Positions 23,155 through 30,842 of a DNA stretch of 33,761 nt are shown piece after piece. The first letter of the stretch is position 1. Each line of letters starts with the position of its first letter. The position numbers were made by a program, and so were the translations under genes. This DNA is from Bacteroidales bacterium. Lineage in GTDB: Bacteria; Bacteroidota; Bacteroidia; Bacteroidales; UBA932. Under the pieces are notes generated by a model that saw only the letters and a list, made by a program, of their open reading frames with translations, ran no database searches and was not told the DNA's origin. The stretch is from the NCBI GenBank assembly GCA_017461285.1, contig JAFTYS010000032.1:1-33761 (forward strand). The letters run 5' to 3'.

Positions 23155-24843
23155 ATGCTGAGCCGGCTTCAGGTTAAGAATTACGTGTTGATAGACTCTC
23201 TGGAAATCGATTTTCCGGAGGGTCTGATCATTATTACGGGACAGACCGGAGCCGGAAAGTCCATCCTCATGGGAGCCCTAGGGCTTGTGACGGGATCCAA
23301 GGCCGATGCCTCCATGCTTTCTGAAGGAGCTGAGAACTGTGTCGTCGAAGCGGAGTTCGATGTAGATCCTGATGATGCTGGGCTCATGGGCATTATGGAT
23401 GAAAACGGAGTGGAATGGGATGATGGCCACCTTATCATCAGAAGGGTAGTGAACCGTTCCGGACGTTCCAGGGCTTTCGTGAACGATTCTCCAGTATCAG
23501 TCCAGATCCTTCAGGATATTTCATCAAATCTGATTGATGTGCATTCGCAGCATCAGACCCTCCTTCTGTCCGATAAGGGCTTTCAGATGGATATCCTCGA
23601 TTATTTCGCCGATTCGACCAGGCTCCGCGAGGATTGCCATACCCATTGGCATAAGGTTGCCGCTTTGAAGAAGGAACTTGCCGGACTGGATGCCCGCATC
23701 GCCAGAATGGCTGGTGAGAGGGAGTACAACGAGGCGCAGTTCGCCCAGCTTGAGGCCGCTTCCCTTCGCGAAGGAGAGCTCGCAGAACTGGAGGAAGAGC
23801 AGAAGCAGCTTGCTAATGCCGAAGAAATAAAGACGGGGTTATGTGCAGTTGAGGAACTTTTTACCGCGGCATCGTCTGACGGTGAAGCTCTCTCTGCAGA
23901 TTCTATGCTGAAGGAGGCGGAGAAACTTCTTGCAAAGGTAGGCAGGTTCATTCCTGCAGCTTCTTCGCTTTCAGAAAGAGTTGAGGAATGCCGCAGGGAA
24001 TTGGATGACATTCTTGCCGATGTCGTTCAGATGAACTCGCGTACGGAACTGTCCCAGGAACGCCTCGAACAGGTTGAGGAAAGGATGTCTCTGATCTATG
24101 GACTGATGCGCAAGCATGATTGTGCAGACGAGGCAGGACTGATTGCCCTTCGCGACAGTCTTTCTGAGGCTCTTTTTGACTCCACAGTGCTCGAAGAGAA
24201 GCGTGAGGAACTTATCCGAGAGATATCTTCGAATGAATCCGAACTCAATAGGACGGCAGAAAGTCTCCATGAGAAGCGAGCCGAAGCTGCCGCTTCTTTT
24301 GCGGAAGCCATGACCCTTTCCGTAAGGAATCTGGAACTTCCATATGCCGTATTTGAAGTGGATATCACTCCTGTTCCTGTAGGCCCGTCAGGAGCTGATG
24401 CCATCCAGTTCAGATTCTCTGCGACCGGGCGCAATGCCGTCGATGTTGCCAAGTGCGCTTCAGGCGGTGAAATGTCCCGAATAATGCTGGCCCTCAAGGC
24501 CATGAAGGCACGCTATGCAAATATGCCTACAATGATTTTCGACGAAATCGACACAGGCGTTTCCGGAAGCGTCGCCGACAAGATGGGAACCACGATCTGC
24601 GATATGGGAGCATTCATGCAGGTATTCGCCATAACTCATCTCCCGCAGGTGGCTGCCAAGGGCGACGCCCATTACCTCGTGTCCAAAGATATCGATCCTC
24701 AGACTTCCAAGGCCGTCACTACAATAAAGAAACTCTCCCATGATGAGAGAGTTCTTGAAGTAGCCCGCATGCTCAGCGGCTCTGTTCTTACCGATGCAGC
24801 CATAGAGAACGCCAAGTCGCTTCTCTCCATGACTGAAGCATAA
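23155..24843 (+). CDS. recN: DNA repair protein RecN
   Basis: RecN is an SMC-like ATPase for double-strand break repair. The Walker A GQTGAGKS is at residues 29-36. A long coiled-coil region with many Glu/Ala/Leu heptads spans about 165-370. The ABC signature is SGGEMSR near residue 436, and Walker B is MIFDEIDTGVSG from residue 460. At 562 residues it is full length. It is the final gene after trxB, bamD and rpoZ. Its stop lies 3 nt from the stop of the convergent LysM protein gene, so no separate terminator fits between them. Confidence 0.97.
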   Translation: MLSRLQVKNYVLIDSLEIDFPEGLIIITGQTGAGKSILMGALGLVTGSKADASMLSEGAENCVVEAEFDVDPDDAGLMGIMDENGVEWDDGHLIIRRVVNRSGRSRAFVNDSPVSVQILQDISSNLIDVHSQHQTLLLSDKGFQMDILDYFADSTRLREDCHTHWHKVAALKKELAGLDARIARMAGEREYNEAQFAQLEAASLREGELAELEEEQKQLANAEEIKTGLCAVEELFTAASSDGEALSADSMLKEAEKLLAKVGRFIPAASSLSERVEECRRELDDILADVVQMNSRTELSQERLEQVEERMSLIYGLMRKHDCADEAGLIALRDSLSEALFDSTVLEEKREELIREISSNESELNRTAESLHEKRAEAAASFAEAMTLSVRNLELPYAVFEVDITPVPVGPSGADAIQFRFSATGRNAVDVAKCASGGEMSRIMLALKAMKARYANMPTMIFDEIDTGVSGSVADKMGTTICDMGAFMQVFAITHLPQVAAKGDAHYLVSKDIDPQTSKAVTTIKKLSHDERVLEVARMLSGSVLTDAAIENAKSLLSMTEA

Positions 24844-24846
24844 AGA

Positions 24847-26646
24847 TCATCTTACCTTTGTCACGGACCATTCCGGACCGTATACGACTCTTCTGACACC
24901 GTGGTTTACATAACCTCCGTCCTCTACCGGAACCATCCTGAATGTGCTCTGGAGCATCTGTCTTTCAGAATCGTCAAGCTTCTTTACCCACCTGTTGCCG
25001 TACTTGCTGCACATGCTGATGAAGTATGAGGCAACGTCGTAGCCCTGGAATGCGTATTGGGTCGGTTCCATGTTGTATAGTGCCCTGTATTTGAGCAGGA
25101 AGTTCTTGACCTGCGGGCTCTCATAATCTATGAGGTAGCCGAGACTTACGTGCAGGTTTGTGTTATGGAGATTCTCAACTTCGATCGTTTCGAAACTCCT
25201 TATTCTGGCCGGCGCATAGAGAGCCACATTCAGCTTGTTGTATACCAGGATGTTCAGGTTGCGTACAACATCGTTCACGAACGCTTCGCTTTCAGATGCG
25301 ATGAGCACTCTGTTTGTGCCTGTCGCAGTCATGAGGCCGGTCAGGGTCTTCGTGATGTCTCTTCCTTCCAGAATGCTGTATGAGAACGTCTTGAAACCGA
25401 GTCCTGATGAATCGGCAGCCTGGGTCATCATTGCGACGGCATCCGAATTCCTGGCACCTTTCTCGCTTATCAGCAGAAGTGTATCTCCCGGCATGGTGTC
25501 TTCCCTTATCCAGTCGATCAAATCCTGATACTGAACATTCTGAGGGGTAGGGACCTGTATCAGGTTATCATGCGTGTATGCAAGACTTTCGGCTCTCTGG
25601 TCAAGAGGCGATATCACCATCTCCGGCTGTGTTTCTGAATTCAGAAGCCTTCCGAGATCTCCGGATGAGACCGGACCTATGATCATGTCGCTGCCTGTGA
25701 GGTCCTCGCTTGAGATAGGGTGGCTGCTGTCAGATGAATCATATACGTTGAGGTCGGTGCTTATGCCTGAATCCGCCAGGTCCTTTACTGCGAGAAGCAC
25801 GCCGCTGTAAAAGTCCATGTTGTTTCTGCTGACATTGTCAGTCGAAGCCTTCAACGGAAGGATGAGAGTGGCCTTGACTTCGTCCTTCGGCTTAAAGAAC
25901 CAGTCTGGTTCCGTTTCCGGAACATCAGCTGTCGTGGTATCTGCCGGTTCTTCCGTTACGGTTGTATCTTCTTCCGGAACCACGGTCACTTCTTCCTGAG
26001 GTTCGTCCACGACGATCTCTCCCGGTTCAGGAATAACGAGCTTCTGTCTCTTCGTCAACTTTCTGCCTGTCAGATTGTTTGCCTTCATTATTTCCTCAAC
26101 GGTCACTCCGTACTTGTCAGCTATCACATCAAGATCCTCATACCATTTTACTGTATGGGTCTTCTGCTTCTTCTGAGCCTTGGGCTTTGGTTCGGCTTTC
26201 TGCTTCGGCTCTTCCTTTTTCACCCGCTCCGGCTTTACAGCAGGTTCCGGCTTCTTCTCGGGCTCTGTCTTTACGGCTGGCTCCTGTTTCTTCTCAGGCT
26301 CAGGCTTCGCGGCAGGTTCCGTCTTGCCGGCAGACGTCGCCTTCTTCGACTCAAGAGCTTCTTTTGAAGGAATCAGGATTATGGAGTTCTTCTTGAGCCC
26401 TGTCTCTTTCAGGGTCGGGTTGAAAGCATAGATGTCATCTACAGACACATCATAAGCCTTTGCTATGGAGAACAATGTCTGCTTGTCGCGGACTATATGT
26501 GACCAGCATACCTTTCCGTTAACCTTTACCTTATCCTTTGACACGGTGACAGGCGCGCTCACGTATTCCTGCGCGTTTATGGCTGCCGGTACGGCGCATG
26601 ACAGCGCTACGGCCAGAACAAGGGTCTTGAAAATGTTTCTCTCCAT
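24847..26646 (-). CDS. LysM domain protein with type-1 periplasmic binding fold
   Basis: This 599-residue exported protein has a signal peptide (residues 1-25, AINA before QE), a first LysM (about 49-94), a Pro/Glu/Lys linker with three 12-residue repeats (112-147), a second LysM (about 162-207), an acidic Thr/Glu/Pro linker, and a C-terminal domain (about 256-599) resembling the Leu/Ile/Val-binding type-1 periplasmic fold (IIGPVSSGDLGRLLN; QVPTPQNVQYQDLIDWI; FQGYDVASYFISM). No transporter genes accompany it, so ligand uptake is unlikely. The PBP-fold domain with wall-binding modules recalls LpoA-type regulators of peptidoglycan synthases, but this is inference. It is the third gene of ompH-like > glycosyltransferase > this gene, with a 9-nt gap. 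Confidence 0.88.
   Translation of the reverse strand: MERNIFKTLVLAVALSCAVPAAINAQEYVSAPVTVSKDKVKVNGKVCWSHIVRDKQTLFSIAKAYDVSVDDIYAFNPTLKETGLKKNSIILIPSKEALESKKATSAGKTEPAAKPEPEKKQEPAVKTEPEKKPEPAVKPERVKKEEPKQKAEPKPKAQKKQKTHTVKWYEDLDVIADKYGVTVEEIMKANNLTGRKLTKRQKLVIPEPGEIVVDEPQEEVTVVPEEDTTVTEEPADTTTADVPETEPDWFFKPKDEVKATLILPLKASTDNVSRNNMDFYSGVLLAVKDLADSGISTDLNVYDSSDSSHPISSEDLTGSDMIIGPVSSGDLGRLLNSETQPEMVISPLDQRAESLAYTHDNLIQVPTPQNVQYQDLIDWIREDTMPGDTLLLISEKGARNSDAVAMMTQAADSSGLGFKTFSYSILEGRDITKTLTGLMTATGTNRVLIASESEAFVNDVVRNLNILVYNKLNVALYAPARIRSFETIEVENLHNTNLHVSLGYLIDYESPQVKNFLLKYRALYNMEPTQYAFQGYDVASYFISMCSKYGNRWVKKLDDSERQMLQSTFRMVPVEDGGYVNHGVRRVVYGPEWSVTKVR
26206..26313 (-). repeat. Three 12-residue (36-nt) tandem repeats in the LysM protein linker
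   Basis: Residues 112-147 comprise three imperfect copies of A-x-K-x-E-P-E-K-K-x-E-P, the third more degenerate. They form a flexible, charged spacer between the two LysM domains and could vary in copy number between strains. Confidence 0.75.
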
Positions 26647-26655
26647 ATATTCGTC

Positions 26656-27777
26656 TTATATTTTATCTATGAATTCTTCCAGTCTTTCCGCAAAGGTCTT
26701 CCATGAAAGGCGTTCCTTTTCGGTCCTGATGGCAGCGATACAGTCCTGCCTTATTGACGGGTCGCTGAAATATCTCTGTATTTCGCTGCTTATGCATTCA
26801 GGAGTGCCTTCAGGTGCTACAATGCCTGTGCCTCTGTCTCCGATGGTCTCCTTCAGACCTCCTACATCAGTTACGATCATCGGAACCTCGAAATGGTAGG
26901 ATACCGAACTGATGCCGCTCTGCGTCGCGCTCCTGTAAGGGAGAACGGCCAGATCTGCCGCAGAGAACCAGTCTGATACCTCGGAATCCTTTATGTACTT
27001 GAGGTTCAGATGGATCCTGTCCTTTCCGGGAATCCTGTCGATGATCTCCTGATACTTGTCAAATAAACCGTACGGTTCTCCTGCCACGATCAGCTGATAG
27101 TCGTCAGGGAGCATGCCGAATGCTTCGAGCAGTATGTCCAGCCCTTTGTAGGTGCGGATCAGTCCGAAGAACAGGATATTCTTCATTCCGTGTTTCAGAC
27201 CTATCTTCTCTTCTGTCTCAAATCTGTCCTTCTTCGGACCGAAGTGCGAGTAAAGAGGATGCTGTATCACGGTGTATCGGGCGTCCTTCTGCAGGTTCAG
27301 AAGGTCCTTTGATACGGCCTCGCACAAGGTGACGCTTCCGGTACTTCCCTTCAGGAAATATCTTGTCAGGGGAGCATCAAAGAAATGCGGCTCATGCGGG
27401 ATTACGTTGTCAAGTATGGATATCACCTTGCAATGCTTCTTCATTTTCCGGGTTATGTAGCCTAAAGACGGAGCAAAGTATGACATCCAGTACCGGACTA
27501 TGAGCACATCCGGATTCCAGTCACGTATCTCACGGTATGTGCGGGCATATGAAAAAGGATTGGCCGTATCCAGCAGAGATACGCTCTCTACCGGTACGGC
27601 CTCATCGTCCGCTGTCACATATTGTGTCTTTCCCGGGAAAAGGAATTCAGGATATTGTCTTTTGAAATTGAATGCCTTGACAACATGCTTCTTGCTCAGT
27701 TCACCATAAAGGCATGCGTTAAACTGAGAGATTCCTCCTCGATAGGGATAGAAACAGGACAGTATTGCTATTTTCAA
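26656..27777 (-). CDS. Glycosyltransferase family 4-like protein
   Basis: This 373-residue predicted GT-B enzyme has an N-terminal acceptor domain starting KIAILSCFYPYRGGISQFN, the glycine-rich opening typical of GT4. Its C-terminal nucleotide-sugar domain (about residues 195-373) has NILFFGLIRTYKGLDILLEAF, YQLIVAGEPYG, LNLKYIKDSEVSDWFSAADL and PMIVTDVGGLKE. The last part corresponds to the E-x7-E region, although the first Glu position reads Gln/Ser-rich (SATQSGIS). There is no signal peptide, so it is cytosolic or membrane-associated. Sugar and acceptor are unknown. It lies between the OmpH-like (6-nt gap) and LysM protein genes, hinting at an envelope glycan. Confidence 0.88.
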   Translation of the reverse strand: MKIAILSCFYPYRGGISQFNACLYGELSKKHVVKAFNFKRQYPEFLFPGKTQYVTADDEAVPVESVSLLDTANPFSYARTYREIRDWNPDVLIVRYWMSYFAPSLGYITRKMKKHCKVISILDNVIPHEPHFFDAPLTRYFLKGSTGSVTLCEAVSKDLLNLQKDARYTVIQHPLYSHFGPKKDRFETEEKIGLKHGMKNILFFGLIRTYKGLDILLEAFGMLPDDYQLIVAGEPYGLFDKYQEIIDRIPGKDRIHLNLKYIKDSEVSDWFSAADLAVLPYRSATQSGISSVSYHFEVPMIVTDVGGLKETIGDRGTGIVAPEGTPECISSEIQRYFSDPSIRQDCIAAIRTEKERLSWKTFAERLEEFIDKI

Positions 27778-27783
27778 TTGTTA

Positions 27784-28395
27784 TTACTTGTTGTTCTTTG
27801 ACTTGATGTACTCCTCGTTGAGACCGGCAAGCACGTCGTCGGTGATGTCAAGAGCAGCATCTGCTGTGATTACAGGTGCTCCGCCTGAGTTTGTAAGAAT
27901 CATCGCGTACTGCTTCTCCTCATTGTATTTAGTGAGGTAAGTCTGGATTGCGTCTCCGAGCTGGTTCATCATCACTACCTGCTCCTCGTTGATCTCCTGC
28001 TGCTTCTGTGCCGCATAGTTGTTGAACTCGATTTCCTGCTGCTGGAGCTTCTGGCTCTGCACTTCAGCGTTTGTGCGGGTGAGAAGGCCCTTGTCGATCT
28101 TGTTCTGGAACTCTACTACGTCGTTCTCAAGCTTCTTGCCCCTTCTGTTTACCTCTGCCTGGATGTTCTGTACCTTTGTCTCGACTACAGACCTGAGGTC
28201 GTTCGCCATGTCATACTCCATGAGGATCCTGTCAAGGTCGACATATACGATTGCGCCCTTGGTAGCAGCTGTCTCTACAGCCTCGCCTTCAACCGGTGCC
28301 TCAGATGCTTTTCCTCCTTTGGTCAGAGAGAGGATTCCAAATACTACAACAGCAACAAGTGAGATGATGCTGAGGATAAGTGATGTGTTTTTCAT
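27784..28395 (-). CDS. OmpH/Skp family protein, probably membrane-anchored
   Basis: This 203-residue protein has an N-terminal hydrophobic helix (about residues 5-24) without a clear cleavage site, a short Glu/Ala-rich linker, then the OmpH/Skp fold: strand IVYVDLDRILMEYD, a long coiled coil (about 70-160; QAEVNRRGKKLENDVVEFQNKI, LQQQEIEFNNYAAQKQQEI) and a closing strand YAMILTNSGG. Skp-like proteins hold unfolded outer-membrane proteins in the periplasm. The uncleaved anchor suggests a tethered variant. A second, partial family member lies downstream of bamA (33469). It is first in the operon with the glycosyltransferase and LysM protein. Confidence 0.88.
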   Translation of the reverse strand: MKNTSLILSIISLVAVVVFGILSLTKGGKASEAPVEGEAVETAATKGAIVYVDLDRILMEYDMANDLRSVVETKVQNIQAEVNRRGKKLENDVVEFQNKIDKGLLTRTNAEVQSQKLQQQEIEFNNYAAQKQQEINEEQVVMMNQLGDAIQTYLTKYNEEKQYAMILTNSGGAPVITADAALDITDDVLAGLNEEYIKSKNNK

Positions 28396-28438
28396 TTCTT
28401 ATAGATTTTTGTTTTTGCTTTTACTTTGAAACATCCTG

Positions 28439-28446
28439 CAAAGTTA
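28439..28446 (-). promoter_or_regulatory. Promoter -7 box for the ompH-like operon
   Basis: TAACTTTG on the minus strand matches TAnnTTTG. It lies directly after the pdxJ stop and would give a leader of about 40 nt. Confidence 0.6.
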
Positions 28447-28447
28447 A

Positions 28448-29167
28448 TCAAAAAATCTTAACTTTAGAGAGATACGCCTGTATTGTTTGTTCCAATCCCA
28501 TGTAAAGGGCATCACAGATGATTGCATGACCTATGGATACCTCTGCCGTCCATGGGATGTTCCGTATGAAATATTCAAGATTCTCAAGATTAAGGTCGTG
28601 GCCTGCGTTCACGCCCAGTCCGGCGTCTCTTGCCGCTTCTGCTGTCTTTACGAAAGGCATGATGGCGTTTTCACGGTCTTTTGCATACATGCTTGCGTAT
28701 GATTCCGTATATAGCTCGATGCGGTCGCATCCGCATGCGGCTGCAGCTTCCGCCATCCGAGGGTCAGGGTCTACAAAAATCGACGTCCTTATGCCTTTTT
28801 TTCTGAATTCGGAGCATACTTCCGTCAGGAAATCCCGGTTTCTGACAGTGTCCCATCCTGCGTTCGAAGTTATTGCGTCCATCGCATCCGGCACCAGGGT
28901 CACCTGATCAGGGACGACTTCGCAGACCAGATCGATGAACGAAGGTATCGGGTTGCCTTCGATATTGAATTCAGTCCTGATGAGCGGCCTGATGGCTCTT
29001 ACATCCGAATATCTTATGTGCCTTTCGTCGGGGCGCGGGTGGACGGTAATGCCTTCTGCACCGAAATTCTCGCAGTCCAATGCGGCCTTGGTCACGTCAG
29101 GCATGTTGCCTCCGCGGGCGTTTCTGATGGTTGCGATCTTGTTTATGTTTACGCTCAGTTTTGTCAT
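28448..29167 (-). CDS. pdxJ: Pyridoxine 5'-phosphate synthase
   Basis: PdxJ condenses 1-deoxyxylulose 5-phosphate with 3-amino-2-oxopropyl phosphate in the DXP-dependent vitamin B6 pathway. The protein (239 residues, normal length) begins [21 protein letters not shown]. It carries the active-site [30 protein letters not shown] and the closing [11 protein letters not shown] and [13 protein letters not shown]. It shares its substrate with Dxr, encoded in the same window. It is divergent from nadK across 84 nt holding two opposed promoters. Confidence 0.97.
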   Translation of the reverse strand: MTKLSVNINKIATIRNARGGNMPDVTKAALDCENFGAEGITVHPRPDERHIRYSDVRAIRPLIRTEFNIEGNPIPSFIDLVCEVVPDQVTLVPDAMDAITSNAGWDTVRNRDFLTEVCSEFRKKGIRTSIFVDPDPRMAEAAAACGCDRIELYTESYASMYAKDRENAIMPFVKTAEAARDAGLGVNAGHDLNLENLEYFIRNIPWTAEVSIGHAIICDALYMGLEQTIQAYLSKVKIF

Positions 29168-29199
29168 TTCAATATGTCGTATTGAATTGGTTCAGAATA

Positions 29200-29207
29200 C
29201 AAAAATA
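29200..29207 (-). promoter_or_regulatory. Promoter -7 box for pdxJ
   Basis: TATTTTTG on the minus strand fits TAnnTTTG and would give a leader of about 28 nt. It is 32 nt from the opposed nadK box. Confidence 0.55.
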
Positions 29208-29239
29208 AATAATAAAGTTCACATTTTGTAAATAAGTGT

Positions 29240-29247
29240 TAATTTTG
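29240..29247 (+). promoter_or_regulatory. Promoter -7 box for nadK operon
   Basis: TAATTTTG matches TAnnTTTG with only TGCC between it and the nadK ATG, so transcription should begin at or beside the start codon. Confidence 0.65.
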
Positions 29248-29251
29248 TGCC

Positions 29252-30070
29252 ATGATAATATCCATATATATAGGAAACAGAGAGCTGATTACAGATGAGA
29301 GATTCACTTCTCTTCTTGAGGATCTCCGCAAAGGAGGATGCCAGCTTCAGATTCTTGAACCGGGCGAGGTCCCTTCCGAGAAAGCTGAAATGCTTCTGAG
29401 TGCAGGGGGTGACGGCACGTTTCTTTCTTCATCAGTGCTTGCTGTGGAAAGGGGCCTTCCTATGCTTGGCGTGAATCTGGGACGTCTTGGATTCCTTTCT
29501 GAAAACCGTCCTGAAGATGTTGCTAAGTGCATCCTGTCAGGAGATTATACCATAGAGAACAGGACCATGCTCAAAGCCGAGGTGACGACCGGAAACCCGG
29601 ATATAGACTCGTGGCCCTATGCCCTGAACGAGATGGCTGTGCGCAGGAACGGTGCGGCCATGCTTGCAGTTGACGTGGTGATCGACGGCGTCTGTCTTCC
29701 GACATACTGGGCCGACGGTCTGGTAGTATCCACAAGCTCCGGCTCGACCGCTTATTCTCTGAGTGTCGGAGGCCCGATCGTGCTCCCGGACTCCAAGGTT
29801 CTGATCGTTTCGCCTATCGCGCCTCATAACCTGAACATGCGTCCTCTGGTGGTTCCTGATTCGTCCGAAATCTCCCTGACGATGCATTCCCGTGACGGCA
29901 GATTCGAGTTTTCTGCCGACAACAGGACCTGTGTGGTATCGGAAGATGTGACGGTAAGGATATCTGTGGCACAGTTTTCGCTTAAACGTGTCCAGTTCAA
30001 CAGTTCCAATTTTATAAATGCCCTAACGGATAAGCTGTTCTGGGGCGAGGATGTAAGAAATATCAAGTAA
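29252..30070 (+). CDS. nadK: NAD kinase
   Basis: The enzyme phosphorylates NAD to NADP. The GGDGT catalytic motif is at residues 52-56, the substrate-contact NEM (ALNEMAVRRNG) follows, and the diagnostic DGLVVSTSSGSTAYSLSVGGP glycine-rich loop is present. At 272 residues it is slightly short, with an abbreviated N-terminus. It is the first gene of nadK > uppS > bamA > ompH on the plus strand, with a 5-nt gap to uppS. Confidence 0.96.
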   Translation: MIISIYIGNRELITDERFTSLLEDLRKGGCQLQILEPGEVPSEKAEMLLSAGGDGTFLSSSVLAVERGLPMLGVNLGRLGFLSENRPEDVAKCILSGDYTIENRTMLKAEVTTGNPDIDSWPYALNEMAVRRNGAAMLAVDVVIDGVCLPTYWADGLVVSTSSGSTAYSLSVGGPIVLPDSKVLIVSPIAPHNLNMRPLVVPDSSEISLTMHSRDGRFEFSADNRTCVVSEDVTVRISVAQFSLKRVQFNSSNFINALTDKLFWGEDVRNIK

Positions 30071-30075
30071 TAAAT

Positions 30076-30804
30076 ATGGCGAGTGAAACTATGACCAATG
30101 TGCCTGTCCATGTGTCGATGATCATGGACGGAAACGGGCGTTGGGCCAAGGAAAGAGGAAAGGAAAGGGTCTTTGGCCATTTTGAAGGTGTTGAAAGTGT
30201 ACGTGCATGTGTTGAGGCTGCTGTAGAAACAGGGGTGAAATACCTGTCGATATATGCGTTCTCTGAAGAGAACTGGAACCGTCCCCAGGATGAGGTTGTC
30301 GCTCTTATGGGACTGATGGTCAAGGCGATGGCTGCAGAAATGGAGAAACTGAACGCCAATGGAGTGCGCTTCATGGTGATCGGAAACCGCGCGCGTCTGG
30401 ATGACGAACTTAACAGGACCATTGACGAATGCATGGCTATGACCGCCCATAACGACACTCTGACTCTCATCGTCTTTCTGAGCTACAGCGGAAAATGGGA
30501 TATTCTTCAGGCTGCGCAGAAGATGGCGGCCGAGATCGCAGAGCACCCTGAAAGGAAGGATGAGATCATGTCGATGGGAGTCGACGGATTCGACAGATAT
30601 CTTGCTACAGCCGGCATACCTGATCCGGACCTTATCGTGAGGACGTCGGGAGAATGCAGGCTCAGCAACTATCTTCTCTGGCAGGGAGCCTATTCGGAAC
30701 TGCTTTTTGTAGACACTTTATGGCCGGATTTCCGTAAGGATGAGTTCCGTGCGGCGCTTGAATACTATTCAAAACGCGACCGCCGTTATGGAAAAGTAAA
30801 ATAA
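30076..30804 (+). CDS. uppS: Undecaprenyl pyrophosphate synthase (isoprenyl transferase)
   Basis: This cis-prenyltransferase extends farnesyl diphosphate to the C55 lipid carrier for peptidoglycan and surface glycans. The pyrophosphate-binding MDGNGRWAKERG (catalytic Asp at residue 18) is present. FGHFEGVESVR, YAFSEENWNRP, and the closing RTSGECRLSNYLLWQGAYSE with SELLF are the other family blocks. At 242 residues it is normal. The start at 30076 gives a five-residue lead before a second in-frame ATG (30091), which could equally be used. It depends on the same isoprenoid pathway as dxr. Confidence 0.96.
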   Translation: MASETMTNVPVHVSMIMDGNGRWAKERGKERVFGHFEGVESVRACVEAAVETGVKYLSIYAFSEENWNRPQDEVVALMGLMVKAMAAEMEKLNANGVRFMVIGNRARLDDELNRTIDECMAMTAHNDTLTLIVFLSYSGKWDILQAAQKMAAEIAEHPERKDEIMSMGVDGFDRYLATAGIPDPDLIVRTSGECRLSNYLLWQGAYSELLFVDTLWPDFRKDEFRAALEYYSKRDRRYGKVK

Positions 30805-30809
30805 ATGCT

Positions 30810-30817
30810 TATATTTG
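30810..30817 (+). promoter_or_regulatory. Internal promoter -7 box for bamA-ompH
   Basis: TATATTTG matches TAnnTTTG and lies 25 nt before the bamA ATG, just after the uppS stop. It would allow bamA and the Skp-like genes to be expressed separately from nadK-uppS. Confidence 0.6.
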
Positions 30818-30842
30818 CAGTTTTGAACTTAAGAGCATACAG

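Noticed and set aside
26206..26313. CRISPR-like repeats
   Set aside because: The repeats are contiguous, in frame, imperfect and inside a coding linker, with no spacers.
24847..26646. Amino-acid ABC transporter system based on the binding-protein fold
   Set aside because: No permease or ATPase genes flank it, and the fused LysM domains point to the cell wall.
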